A stretch of DNA of 14,479 nt from Methanomassiliicoccales archaeon (GTDB taxonomy: Archaea > Thermoplasmatota > Thermoplasmata > Methanomassiliicoccales > JACIVX01), in the NCBI GenBank assembly GCA_024464195.1, contig JANHAK010000012.1, forward strand, positions 1 to 14,479, given 5' to 3'. A model generated the notes under the pieces. That model did no database searches. It worked only from the letters and a program-made list of their open reading frames with translations, and was not told where the DNA came from. A program made the position numbers and the translations under genes. Each line of letters begins with the position of its first letter. The first letter of the stretch is position 1. Positions 6,001-12,773 of this stretch are shown piece after piece.

Positions 6001-7958
6001 GAAACCCCACACATATCTATCTTCAAAACGGCACTTATCATGTGAGCCTTACAGTTCGAGATGCTGATGGTAGCACAAATTCGATTTCATTGACTATTGA
6101 AGTTATAGACACGGGCCCTTCAGTCTCGTTCTCGTTTAACCCGACATCGCCTAACGAAGGACAACAGATTTCATTTACAGACAAATCGACGGCATTCGAC
6201 GGCATCGTCTCATGGTCGTGGGATTTTGGCGATGGGTCATCTTCAAGCGACAAGAACCCAATCCACTATTATGCCAACAACGGCACTTACCGCATAAGAC
6301 TCACTGTTGTCGACGGTGACGGTTCGATCAATTTTTCCGAAATGCAAATCGCAGTCAAAGACACGTCTCCCAGCATTGCTAAAATGACCGCATATTCGAG
6401 CAGTGGCCAGATGGTTGAAGATGCGGAAATCACGATTGAAGTCACCGTTATTGCTAACTGGGAGAGTACAAAGAATTTTAGATACTGGTGGGATTTTAAT
6501 TATTCTGGATCCTTTTCCACCGACAAGATCACACAGAGTAACAAGTCGACAAATTCATTTTCAAAAAAGGGAACTTATGTGATTGCTGTCAGAGTGTGGG
6601 ATTCCGATTCCTACACGGAGGAATCAATCACGATCGAGATCGCGAACGTAAAACCCTCAGCAAAATTTTCATATCAGTTGGTGCAGAGCGGCGAGATACG
6701 CTTCGATGCGAGTCTTACCGAGGATACCCCGAGTGATATGCCCACATTAAAATACCGTTGGAATTTCAACGATGGATCAAATTGGTCATATTGGAATAAC
6801 AGTCCCATTATTTTCCATCTTTTCGAAAACGATGGAAATTACAGTGTTGTTCTGGAGGTCATAGATGATGATGGTGCAACAAGCCGTTTCACATCGTGGG
6901 TTGTCGTCGACAGAGAAGTTCCAATCGTCGGAAACATCATTGTGATCGATTCGATTGTGGGAAAACCGATCATCATCAGAGCGAGTATTAATGACAATGT
7001 TGGAATAAGAAATGCTACTTTGTTCTACAAAGTCGGAAATGTAACGTTTTCAACTACGATGCTAAAAACAGAAGGAACTGGCACCGTTTGGGAGGGGCAG
7101 ATAAAGGCTCTGAATGCGACTACGATCATTACATTCTGGATTGAAGCGATTGACACGAGTGGAAATAAATTTACAACTGGGCAATGGGAGATTGTCGTCA
7201 CCGAGGGGGCGATTCCGAGTTCACTCTGGATAGCTGGCTTAGGTATTTCGGGGGTCGTGCTCGGAGGGGTTTACGTTTACCTCAGACGATTTTCGACCGT
7301 GGTAGATGAAGTTTTCGTGATTTATGAAGATGGTTGTCTCATTGCACACGATACGCGACGTTTGAAGCCTGGAATGGATGATGATGTTCTCAGCAGCATG
7401 CTCGTAGCCATTCAAGATTTTGTCAAGACTGCATTTAAGGATGAGAATGCGACAGCACTCAAACGACTCGATTTCGGGGAAAAGAAAATCCTTGTTGAAA
7501 AAGGAGAGAAGATTTATTTAGCCGCTGTTCTCCACGGTAAGTACGATGCAAAAATCACCCAAAAGATGTTGAAAATTCTTAACGAGATTCATCGGGATTA
7601 TGGGAGTATCTTTGCACAATGGGATGGCGATCTCGAAAAGGTGAGAGGGGTACGAGACAAAGCCCATCTTCTTTTTGCAAGAGAATGGAAGGTTCCCGTC
7701 GAACTTTTTAGATCGATTAGAAAACGCCTTAGTCTAGACAGATCCATCAAGATTGAATGCCCGATGTGCGGTGAAGAGATTTCATCAAAAATTAGCAAAT
7801 GCCCCTCGTGTGGGGCCGAGTTAAGTCTTGCTGATATATCTGAACTCGAAGACATAGCGAAAAAAATCAATCAAGAGGAGGAAAAATCGGGTACTGAAAA
7901 TGAAAATACAAAACAAGATGTAAAACAATTAGACGGTCCACATAAACACGAACACTGA
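3009..7958 (+). CDS. Giant surface protein: FG-GAP propellers, PKD stalk, TM helix, cytoplasmic zinc ribbon
   Basis: A 1649-aa type I membrane protein, probably exported through Sec. Residues 1-23 form a signal peptide. Residues about 60-770 hold roughly 14 FG-GAP/VCBS blades marked by DxDxDG-like calcium loops followed by DLxI (for example at 71, 122, 168, 225, 379, 434, 532, 699 and 747). PKD domains follow at about 775-862, 865-948, 952-1034 and 1037-1118 (SFGDG, EFGDG, DFGDQ, DFGDG), then two divergent ones to 1300 and an Ig-like domain (1303-1398). One membrane helix (about 1405-1426) ends in basic residues. The cytoplasmic part has a mixed alpha/beta domain (1430-1540, with DDDVLSSMLVAIQDFV), a zinc ribbon (Cys1584, 1587, 1598, 1601) and a charged tail. 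Many N-x-S/T sites suggest glycosylation. Adhesion or sensing is inferred; no partner is known. Confidence 0.9.
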   Translation: MNKFCGAVLLSLLLIITVPLSLQAPELQHQSSIFQAPQFFVEGNDNFASIFDVFSTSIRTRVDPAFIDVGDFNNDSLKDIVVGSPTNRTIELFFQKTDGTFNMAPSKTISLSFAIAGLAVGDLDNDKTDDIIVTSTTTQKVYLLYQKTGFNLNSKDARPNPYGVIIADFDRDGHNDFAYVSYNSSSSPNCTFVVHLWRNNFFPENYVRLDTPAGLFRATLISTTDINHDGYPDLAIGDSNFSKIAIYKGEVVSGVLSWSLVQVIGSYSLKNPIEMQFVQLDLIDSDELVVLSKGNNKTIVYKYDETSGQYNEYITKEGLIDPATNTMLDTNGDLIPDLVTISKKTGHVEIFLTRLNFPYGNRNFTFPSNAYPIRAITGDINNDGLADLIISANATSYNGSVTIYYGLRSGFLSNANENVFFDADSFPTSFVQGDFDGDGIVEIGALCIDNKLKFVKIGTSERKTKITGLSPFDIKSSDLTNDTLPDIVISNSGSNNITLYFGGNDFFQNEEISLSLQLSSPFSDPKGISIDDMDGDGAQDIVIACRGGIVIFFNLGQYPYFDSSHSLNFSVYNSDFTYVVTGNFNVGYETIMGWGATKDIAAYNSSSNKLEIYFQDNISHSFSVAWKAELLPDTSSACVWLGSGKIDNDELYDLVVPLANGKLVTYIQKTGLQNGFSDGSPSRISYNVENGIFRASIGDLDDDGKDEIAITARRIGMVTIIKLNGSSYANLISFSSGAGLGDLLVADLNKDLREDLLISSPLSSSVSINYQNNLPPRALAVCITPPPLKEGNVVRFDGRNSTDSYSDLAFLNYSWSFGDGQFAYGGLVTHIFENNGSYQVSLRVTDRGGLMNQYNLSVVILDLAPSASFTINPQTVFEGSLVEFIDNSISFPDPIVTRRWEFGDGTVDQGNNSSTSHIYMRNGTYCVNLTITDKDGSTSLYSHYLVVLDNAPIAAFELSSTSPMENTTVYFIDKSTSYPDTIVSWYWDFGDQSTSDERNPTHIYLQNGTYHVSLTVRDADGSTNSISLTIEVIDTGPSVSFSFNPTSPNEGQQISFTDKSTAFDGIVSWSWDFGDGSSSSDKNPIHYYANNGTYRIRLTVVDGDGSINFSEMQIAVKDTSPSIAKMTAYSSSGQMVEDAEITIEVTVIANWESTKNFRYWWDFNYSGSFSTDKITQSNKSTNSFSKKGTYVIAVRVWDSDSYTEESITIEIANVKPSAKFSYQLVQSGEIRFDASLTEDTPSDMPTLKYRWNFNDGSNWSYWNNSPIIFHLFENDGNYSVVLEVIDDDGATSRFTSWVVVDREVPIVGNIIVIDSIVGKPIIIRASINDNVGIRNATLFYKVGNVTFSTTMLKTEGTGTVWEGQIKALNATTIITFWIEAIDTSGNKFTTGQWEIVVTEGAIPSSLWIAGLGISGVVLGGVYVYLRRFSTVVDEVFVIYEDGCLIAHDTRRLKPGMDDDVLSSMLVAIQDFVKTAFKDENATALKRLDFGEKKILVEKGEKIYLAAVLHGKYDAKITQKMLKILNEIHRDYGSIFAQWDGDLEKVRGVRDKAHLLFAREWKVPVELFRSIRKRLSLDRSIKIECPMCGEEISSKISKCPSCGAELSLADISELEDIAKKINQEEEKSGTENENTKQDVKQLDGPHKHEH

Positions 7959-7969
7959 AGTAAATTACA

Positions 7970-8040
7970 GAGATCGATTAGCCAAAGATAGCTTATTAAT
8001 TGTGCATTCATTCCCGTCGATCTCGAAGTTGCCTTTTTTT
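7970..8040 (+). terminator. Probable terminator after the giant gene
   Basis: An 8-bp inverted repeat, GAGATCGA (7970-7977) and TCGATCTC (8017-8024), begins 12 bp after the stop codon. A run of seven T residues follows at 8034-8040. Archaeal termination relies mainly on the T-run; the stem may help or be incidental. Confidence 0.5.
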
Positions 8041-8105
8041 GTTGAATTGTTACACATTTTACGCCTGAGCCATAATTTCATAATAACCACGATGTATTCC
8101 ATGTC

Positions 8106-8840
8106 GTGTCTCCGGTGGAAACTTTTGCTCTATTGCTGGCGCTATGCGCTTCTTTATCGATCCTAGCCTATAAGTTCAAATTGCTCAGCGCGAGCGGTAG
8201 CATCGCATCGATCGCCGTAGGGCTAATTATTGGCTGGTTCGGATCGATCACCTGGCTCTTTATCCTTATTGTTTTTGTACTCCTTGGTTTTCTTGTTACC
8301 AAGTACAAGATAAAGCTCAAAATGGCAAGAGGGTTACAAGAAGGTAAAAGAGGCGAAAGAACTTATCGTAATGTCCTTGCAAACGGATTCGTGCCAGCAA
8401 TTATTGCATTATGTTCGTACTCTCTGAACATGCAAGACGAGATCATCACAGAAATCGCTTACCTTTCGGCGATCAGCGTCGCAGCGGCCGATACTACGGC
8501 AAGCGAGCTCGGTGTATTGAGCCCCCGGACTTATCTCATAACGAATTTCAGTCGAGTGGAACCTGGCACGAATGGAGGGGTCTCTCTGGCGGGAACATTC
8601 TGGGCTATTGTTGCGGCAACCTTTGCGTCCGTTATCGGTTGGTTTGCGATCGTACCAGGAATGTCGATTGACGGGATGGTGCTGATACCAATTTTTGCTG
8701 GTGTCTTCGGATGTATGATTGATAGTGTCATTGGTGCGACGCTGGAAAACCGCGGATTTGTTTCAAAACTTGGGACCAATGTCATTTCAATGTTTGCTGG
8801 TGCGATGATCGGTGTGATTCTCTTCCAAATGATTCAATAA
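8106..8840 (+). CDS. DUF92 family membrane protein (VTE6-like)
   Basis: A 244-aa integral membrane protein of the DUF92/COG1836 family. Five or six hydrophobic segments are visible (about 6-22, 33-63, 92-107, 118-128, 160-184, 189-212, 223-242). The conserved core is present: AAADTTASELGVLS (126-139), the strong family signature PGTNGGVSLAGT (153-164), and a late GCMIDSVIGATLENRG (202-217). The plant member VTE6 is a phytyl-phosphate kinase and the family is linked to CTP-dependent prenol kinases, so an archaeal role in prenyl-phosphate metabolism is plausible but unproven. The start is GTG; the next in-frame candidate is the GTG at 8115. An AT-rich element at about 8071-8085 would start transcription near the GTG, suggesting a leaderless mRNA. 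It stands alone between a terminator and the DUF835 gene. Confidence 0.88.
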   Translation: MSPVETFALLLALCASLSILAYKFKLLSASGSIASIAVGLIIGWFGSITWLFILIVFVLLGFLVTKYKIKLKMARGLQEGKRGERTYRNVLANGFVPAIIALCSYSLNMQDEIITEIAYLSAISVAAADTTASELGVLSPRTYLITNFSRVEPGTNGGVSLAGTFWAIVAATFASVIGWFAIVPGMSIDGMVLIPIFAGVFGCMIDSVIGATLENRGFVSKLGTNVISMFAGAMIGVILFQMIQ

Positions 8841-8850
8841 AACCCATAAT

Positions 8851-8872
8851 CAACTCTTGTAAGCATGAGTTG
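8851..8872 (+). terminator. Small hairpin after the DUF92 gene
   Basis: CAACTC (8851-8856) and GAGTTG (8867-8872) form a 6-bp stem with a 10-nt loop, extended by AATC/GATT across a 2-nt bulge. It starts 11 bp after the stop codon. There is no T-run directly behind it, so a terminator role is only a guess. Confidence 0.25.
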
Positions 8873-8998
8873 TGATTGTCTGAACTCCGAGCCATTTGCA
8901 TTGGATATAATGTTGGATAAATCCCAAAAAAACATAATTAATATTGTTAATTAACAGGTAAGGAAGAAGTTGAGATAATAGAATCGATGTGAGTACGA

Positions 8999-9496
8999 AT
9001 GATGCAAGTAATTCTTAGACAGGGAAATCTATACATGCTTCAGGGAAGAGATCCTGGCAAGTTGTTCAATCTTTACAATAATACTAGAAATCAAGGCAGA
9101 AAGATGCTCTGTATTTCAAGAATTCATCCTGATCAATTAAAAGAGAAATACGGAATTCCACAAGACCAAACCCTTTGGATTTCACAGACGGTGGGATCAC
9201 GAAATCTCAATCCGCAAAATATGGGAATTTTAACAGAAACCGTCGTTCGATTTCTTTCAACAAATGTCAATTCAATCGTCTTTCTCGAGGGACTAGAGTA
9301 TCTTATGGCACAGAATGATTTTGCTAAGATATTGAAGTTCATCAACCACGTATACGAAGTGACCGCGATATACAGGGGCATTATGGTCTTCTCGATGGAT
9401 CCCCGCGTCTTCTCAGCGAGGGAAATGGCTTTTCTCGATAAATGTGCTATTATGATTCATGAAAATGACGAACCTGTTATCAGAATGTCTGATTAG
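8999..9496 (+). CDS. DUF835 domain protein
   Basis: A 165-aa soluble protein consisting almost entirely of one DUF835 domain, a family common in Thermoplasmata and some methanogens, often fused to sensory or membrane domains. Its exact activity is unknown. Family hallmarks are visible in order: GNLYML near the start, the stretch GRKMLCISRIHPDQLKEKYG (about 33-52), TLWIS (58-62), and IVFLEGLEYLMAQNDFAKIL (about 93-112), the equivalent of the usual LLDGxEYLxxxNxF motif, then a strand ending in MDPRVF. The fold is probably P-loop-like without a Walker A motif. The start is an ATG followed by a second ATG; the upstream sequence has only weak ribosome-site similarity. An AT-rich stretch with TAATTAATATT (8935-8945) could be the promoter. 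No membrane segment or partner domain is attached. Confidence 0.85.
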   Translation: MMQVILRQGNLYMLQGRDPGKLFNLYNNTRNQGRKMLCISRIHPDQLKEKYGIPQDQTLWISQTVGSRNLNPQNMGILTETVVRFLSTNVNSIVFLEGLEYLMAQNDFAKILKFINHVYEVTAIYRGIMVFSMDPRVFSAREMAFLDKCAIMIHENDEPVIRMSD

Positions 9497-9567
9497 ACTC
9501 AATGAACATTTCACTCATATTTCGTTTCACCATCATAATCAGAATATCTGGGATGGGTCTAATTAAC

Positions 9568-9580
9568 AAATTATATATAG
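9568..9580 (+). promoter_or_regulatory. TATA box of the 5S rRNA gene
   Basis: AAATTATATATAG is a strong box A. About 25 bp downstream, transcription would begin near 9600, a few bases before the extended helix that encloses the 5S rRNA. Confidence 0.7.
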
Positions 9581-9611
9581 ATGCTTCCTGTTTAAGCGAC
9601 ACAACGCGAAT

Positions 9612-9736
9612 GGTATGACGGCCATAGCGGCGGGGATACACCCGGTCTCATCCGAACCCGGCAGTTAAGCCCGCCCGCGTTCCCTGTTGTACTGTGGTGC
9701 GCGAGCCCATGGGAAGCAGGGATCGCTGTCAGCCAT
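9612..9736 (+). rRNA. rrf: 5S ribosomal RNA
   Basis: An unlinked 5S rRNA gene of about 125 nt. Conserved landmarks are present: GGCCATAGC near the 5' end, CATCCGAACCCGG followed by CAGTTAAGCC in the loop B to helix III region, GTACTGTGGTG, and CCATGGGAA. Helix I pairs TGACGG (9616-9621, with GG upstream at 9612-9613) with CTGTCA (9726-9731, with CC at 9733-9734). The exact mature ends are uncertain by a few bases because the pairing continues outwards: CGCGAAT (9605-9611) matches ATTCGCG (9735-9741). No 16S, 23S or tRNA gene is nearby, which fits the scattered rRNA genes of Thermoplasmata. The gene has its own TATA box and a T-rich terminator. Confidence 0.93.
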
Positions 9737-9744
9737 TCGCGCAC

Positions 9745-9760
9745 TTTTTGATCATTTTTT
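9745..9760 (+). terminator. T-rich terminator of the 5S rRNA gene
   Basis: Two T-runs, five at 9745-9749 and six at 9755-9760, follow within 20 bp of the mature 5S 3' end, as is usual for intrinsic archaeal terminators of stable RNA genes. Confidence 0.6.
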
Positions 9761-9879
9761 GTCATTAATATAAGACATGAAGGATGTTTTAACACTCAGT
9801 GCGTTTATCGACTCCTTCGAAGCTTAATCTAAGTAATAAAAGATTTAAGCATCGATGATCGTAAGAGTATCTAGAGTCG

Positions 9880-10719
9880 GTGCCACTGATGGCTATTTCG
9901 TGGGATACGACAGTCATTGCCGTCGGCGTGGCGGTATTGGCAATCGTCGTCTTCTTCGAGCTGAGATATATGAGATCAAGAAGGAAAGACAAGATCGAGA
10001 TGGTCCTATTGCGCGATGAAGCGTATAACGCTCTGATTACAACTAGCGCTGTTTCAAAAGCTCTGAAGGAAAAGAAAAAGGATACGACGGACGCGGATCG
10101 TCTGATTTTTGAAGCGGAGAGAGCTTATCAAAGACGAGATTATTCAGCTTGCAAGGAATTGACCGACAGAGCCAAAGAAGCGCTCAGGCATGCAAAATCG
10201 AAGGAACTTGAGGTCTTTGAGGAGATCGCTTCAACGCCTGCGCCGCAAGGGGAAGAACCTGTTGTTCCTTTCCAAGAGGTTAAGAAACTCCCTGCGAATT
10301 ACATCGAATCCAAGTTCATGATCGAGAGTGCAAGAATGGGGATTGAAGCAGCGGATCAGAAGGGCATGGATACAAAGACCGCAAGGGCTTATCTAGAGAG
10401 TGCTCAGAAATATTTTGCGAATACCGAATACACAGAAGCGCTCAAATACGCGTACAAGGCAAAACGATGTGCAGAGGGGCAAGTGGTCGAACGGCTAGCG
10501 ACAGCCGAGAAAAATAGCGCTGAGGAAGAATTGAAGGTGCAATCTCTCGAAGAGGAAAAATGTCCACAATGTGGGGCATCAATTAGATCGGAAGATAATT
10601 TTTGCGGGAAGTGTGGTGCAAAAATCATTCGAATTCCAAAATGTCCCTCTTGTTCCGCTGAGGTCGATCCTTCTGATAACTTCTGTAGACGATGCGGGAC
10701 AAAGTTGAAGGGATCTTAG
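9880..10719 (+). CDS. Membrane-anchored helical protein with two C-terminal zinc ribbons
   Basis: A 279-aa protein of unknown function. An N-terminal membrane helix (about 10-30) is followed by basic residues (RYMRSRRKDK), so the rest should lie in the cytoplasm. Two helical blocks, about 44-112 and 140-205, look like related repeats: each has A-x-x-Y-x-x-x-x-Y-[ST]-x-[AC] followed by a charged helix, similar to TPR-like hairpins. A Pro-rich linker (119-139) separates them. The C-terminus carries two zinc ribbons, with Cys228/231/242/245 and Cys255/258/269/272. The start shown is a GTG; an ATG at 9889 (residue 4) is equally possible and neither has a clear ribosome site. It is transcribed alone after the 5S gene. 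Zinc ribbons of this kind usually mediate protein contacts. Confidence 0.85.
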   Translation: MPLMAISWDTTVIAVGVAVLAIVVFFELRYMRSRRKDKIEMVLLRDEAYNALITTSAVSKALKEKKKDTTDADRLIFEAERAYQRRDYSACKELTDRAKEALRHAKSKELEVFEEIASTPAPQGEEPVVPFQEVKKLPANYIESKFMIESARMGIEAADQKGMDTKTARAYLESAQKYFANTEYTEALKYAYKAKRCAEGQVVERLATAEKNSAEEELKVQSLEEEKCPQCGASIRSEDNFCGKCGAKIIRIPKCPSCSAEVDPSDNFCRRCGTKLKGS

Positions 10720-10891
10720 TTAATTTACAATTCCAACGGTCAGTAGCGATTTCATACCCAAAAAAAAAGAAAAATCAGTCTTAAATAACATTGACTGCGG
10801 ATTTCGAGATGCTTGTAAATCAATTGGTGACATTCCCGAGCTTCGTAAGAGGTCTGACGACATCGAATTCAAGTGTCGTCTTCTGAGAATC

Positions 10892-10901
10892 TTTTTATAT
10901 G
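10892..10901 (+). promoter_or_regulatory. TATA box of the isoprenoid operon
   Basis: TTTTTATATG matches archaeal box A. Its centre lies about 31 bp before the ATG at 10928, so the mRNA would begin only a few bases upstream, and no Shine-Dalgarno is present. The 10720-10891 gap upstream has an A-rich run at about 10759-10772 and nothing else I can name. Confidence 0.6.
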
Positions 10902-10927
10902 CACCTTCTGATGCTTTAGCCGGTTGA

Positions 10928-11701
10928 ATGATCCTTGTAAAATTAGGTGGCAGTGTCATCACGGAAAAAAATCAGCTGAGGAGTTTTCGCAAAGAAAACG
11001 TCGAGAGATTAGTCGAAGAGATAAAAAATGCAGGTAAGAAGATCATTCTTGTTCATGGTGCTGGATCTTTCGGCCACTTGCTTGCAAGTGAATATCATCT
11101 CCAAAAGGGTTTTATTTCACGCGACCAGATACCTGGTCTCGCGAAGGTCATGCTCGATGTGAGGGAACTTAACTTGAATGTCATGAAGATCCTTGAGGAG
11201 AAGGGTATCGCTGCTGTCTCTATACCTCCGAGCACTTCAACGAGATTGAATTCGGGCGAAATTGTCCATATTGATTACGACTTGTTTGAACGATTCATCG
11301 AACTTGATACAATGCCGGTAACATTCGGTGATGTCTGCCTCGACAAAAAATTGAAATTCGGAATTTGCTCCGGCGATCAGCTCATGGAAAAACTTGCGAT
11401 TCATTTCAACGTAGAAAGGGCGATTTTTTGCACGGACGTCGATGGCATCTTCTCATCCGATCCAACATCGAATCCTGATGCCAGATTAATCGAGGAAGTC
11501 GATCGATCAATTCTCGATCACATACCAAGGAATTCTAGATATACCGATGTGACAGGGAGCATGTTCGGAAAGATTGAACGGATGATACGAATCGCCTCAA
11601 GGGATTGCGAATGCCTCGTAATCAATGGTAACGTTCCCGGGAGGCTTGAGGCTGCGCTCAAGGGAGATTCGGTAAAAGGAACAAGAGTAATTGGTGAATG
11701 A
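10928..11701 (+). CDS. ipk: Isopentenyl phosphate kinase
   Basis: A 257-aa amino acid kinase-fold enzyme that phosphorylates isopentenyl phosphate with ATP to give isopentenyl diphosphate, the last step of the archaeal forms of the mevalonate pathway. Landmarks: VKLGGSVIT (4-12) with catalytic Lys5, the phosphate loop VHGAGSFGH (42-50) ending in His50, which is diagnostic of this family and matches the position known from Thermoplasma IPK, the loop VTFGDV (131-136), SGDQL (148-152), and CTDVDGIFSSDP (168-179) for nucleotide binding. DVTGSMFGKI (207-216) completes the signature. The usual GGG in the glycine loop is GAG here (Ala45). It is the first gene of a three-gene operon and overlaps the ribosome binding site of the next gene. 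Confidence 0.95.
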   Translation: MILVKLGGSVITEKNQLRSFRKENVERLVEEIKNAGKKIILVHGAGSFGHLLASEYHLQKGFISRDQIPGLAKVMLDVRELNLNVMKILEEKGIAAVSIPPSTSTRLNSGEIVHIDYDLFERFIELDTMPVTFGDVCLDKKLKFGICSGDQLMEKLAIHFNVERAIFCTDVDGIFSSDPTSNPDARLIEEVDRSILDHIPRNSRYTDVTGSMFGKIERMIRIASRDCECLVINGNVPGRLEAALKGDSVKGTRVIGE

Positions 11702-11705
11702 GTCG

Positions 11706-12773
11706 ATGACGCGTATTGAAAAAAGAAAGGCTGACCATGTCGAGGTCTCAATTGAAAAGGATGTCGGTTCTCATTACAACTATTGGGACGATGTGAAACT
11801 TGTGCACAATGCTTTACCAGAAGTAGACCTCGAGGAAATCGATACTTCAACGACACTTTTCGGCCGCAAACTCTCATTTCCTCTCATCGTTACGGCAATC
11901 ACTGGTGGATACGGAAAGGCGGCGAAAATTAACGAAAATATTGCCAAAGCTTGTGAGGAACTCCAGATTGGAATGGGAGTTGGAAGCCAGCGTGCGGCAC
12001 TTGAAAATGGTGATGAAAGTAGTTATTCTGTGATCAAAGACTTCGATATCCCATTGAAGATTGGAAATATTGGAGCACCGCAATTGATAAGGCAGCGAAA
12101 CAAAGAGGCATTTGATCTCTCTTCGATCCAGAAAGCTTTTGAAATGATCGATGCCGATTTGCTGAGCGTCCATCTCAACTTTTTGCAGGAAGTTGTGCAG
12201 CCTGAAGGGGACACGAGAGCAAGGGGATGTTGGGAAGCGCTTAGGGTAATTGCCAAGGAGTTTCCAGTAATGGTAAAGGAGACAGGCGCTGGTATTTCGA
12301 GGGAAGTCGCTGAAAGATTGAAAGGGACTGGAATTAAGGGAATCGATGTCTCTGGCGCCGGTGGGACAAGTTTTTCCGCCGTCGAAAAGTATAGATCGGA
12401 GAGGATTGGCGATGAAAGAGGCGTAGCCTTAGGAGAGACTTACCGCGATTGGGGGATCCCTGCACCTGCTTCTGTCATATTAGCAAACGTTGGTCTTCCC
12501 CTGATTGCGAGTGGGGGTGTTATGAACGGCCTCCACATCGCCAAGGGTATTATATTGGGTGCTCAATGCGCTGGTGTAGCGAGATCGATTCTTGCCGCTG
12601 CGATGGATTCAGCAGAATCGGTTGTCAAGAAATTGAAGATCATGCAATTGGAATTCAGAACTGCGATGTTTTTGACTGGCTGTACCAGAGTTTCAGATCT
12701 TCAAAAAAAGGAGTTCATAATCACTGGACTGACAAAGGATTGGCTTGAACAGAGCAAAAGGAGGATTTTATGA
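11706..12773 (+). CDS. fni: Type 2 isopentenyl-diphosphate delta-isomerase
   Basis: An FMN- and NADPH-dependent TIM-barrel enzyme that interconverts IPP and DMAPP; 355 aa from this start. Motifs (residues from the chosen ATG): RKADH near the N-terminus, the FMN loop TAITGGYGKAAKINE (63-77), MGVGSQRAAL (90-99), the active-site stretch HLNFLQEVVQPEGD (156-169), VMVKETGAGIS (188-198), DVSGAGGTSF (214-223) and the phosphate-binding ASGGVMNG (268-275). In-frame TTG (11691) and GTG (11694) lie upstream, but GGTGA at 11693-11697 stands 8 nt before the ATG at 11706 as a good ribosome site and decides the start. The gene begins 4 nt after the kinase stop, and its own stop overlaps the next start as ATGA. 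F159 replaces the usual Pro of HLNPLQE. Confidence 0.95.
   Translation: MTRIEKRKADHVEVSIEKDVGSHYNYWDDVKLVHNALPEVDLEEIDTSTTLFGRKLSFPLIVTAITGGYGKAAKINENIAKACEELQIGMGVGSQRAALENGDESSYSVIKDFDIPLKIGNIGAPQLIRQRNKEAFDLSSIQKAFEMIDADLLSVHLNFLQEVVQPEGDTRARGCWEALRVIAKEFPVMVKETGAGISREVAERLKGTGIKGIDVSGAGGTSFSAVEKYRSERIGDERGVALGETYRDWGIPAPASVILANVGLPLIASGGVMNGLHIAKGIILGAQCAGVARSILAAAMDSAESVVKKLKIMQLEFRTAMFLTGCTRVSDLQKKEFIITGLTKDWLEQSKRRIL

Noticed and set aside
5330..6900. PKD repeats as a long DNA tandem repeat
   Set aside because: The units are similar at the protein level (GDG, NGTY) but the DNA has diverged widely, so this is a domain family and not a recent tandem repeat.
9592..9795. 67-codon minus-strand frame across the 5S rRNA
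   Set aside because: It is the complement of a clear 5S rRNA gene and its terminator, so the open frame is incidental.
10720..10962. 80-codon minus-strand frame between the zinc-ribbon gene and ipk
   Set aside because: It overlaps the ipk start and promoter, and part of its coding stretch is the A-rich run read as Phe and Lys codons. No promoter, ribosome site or recognisable motif.
11518..11877. 119-codon minus-strand frame across the ipk/fni junction
   Set aside because: It lies antisense to two strongly recognised genes and shows no motif; it is a shadow of their codon bias.
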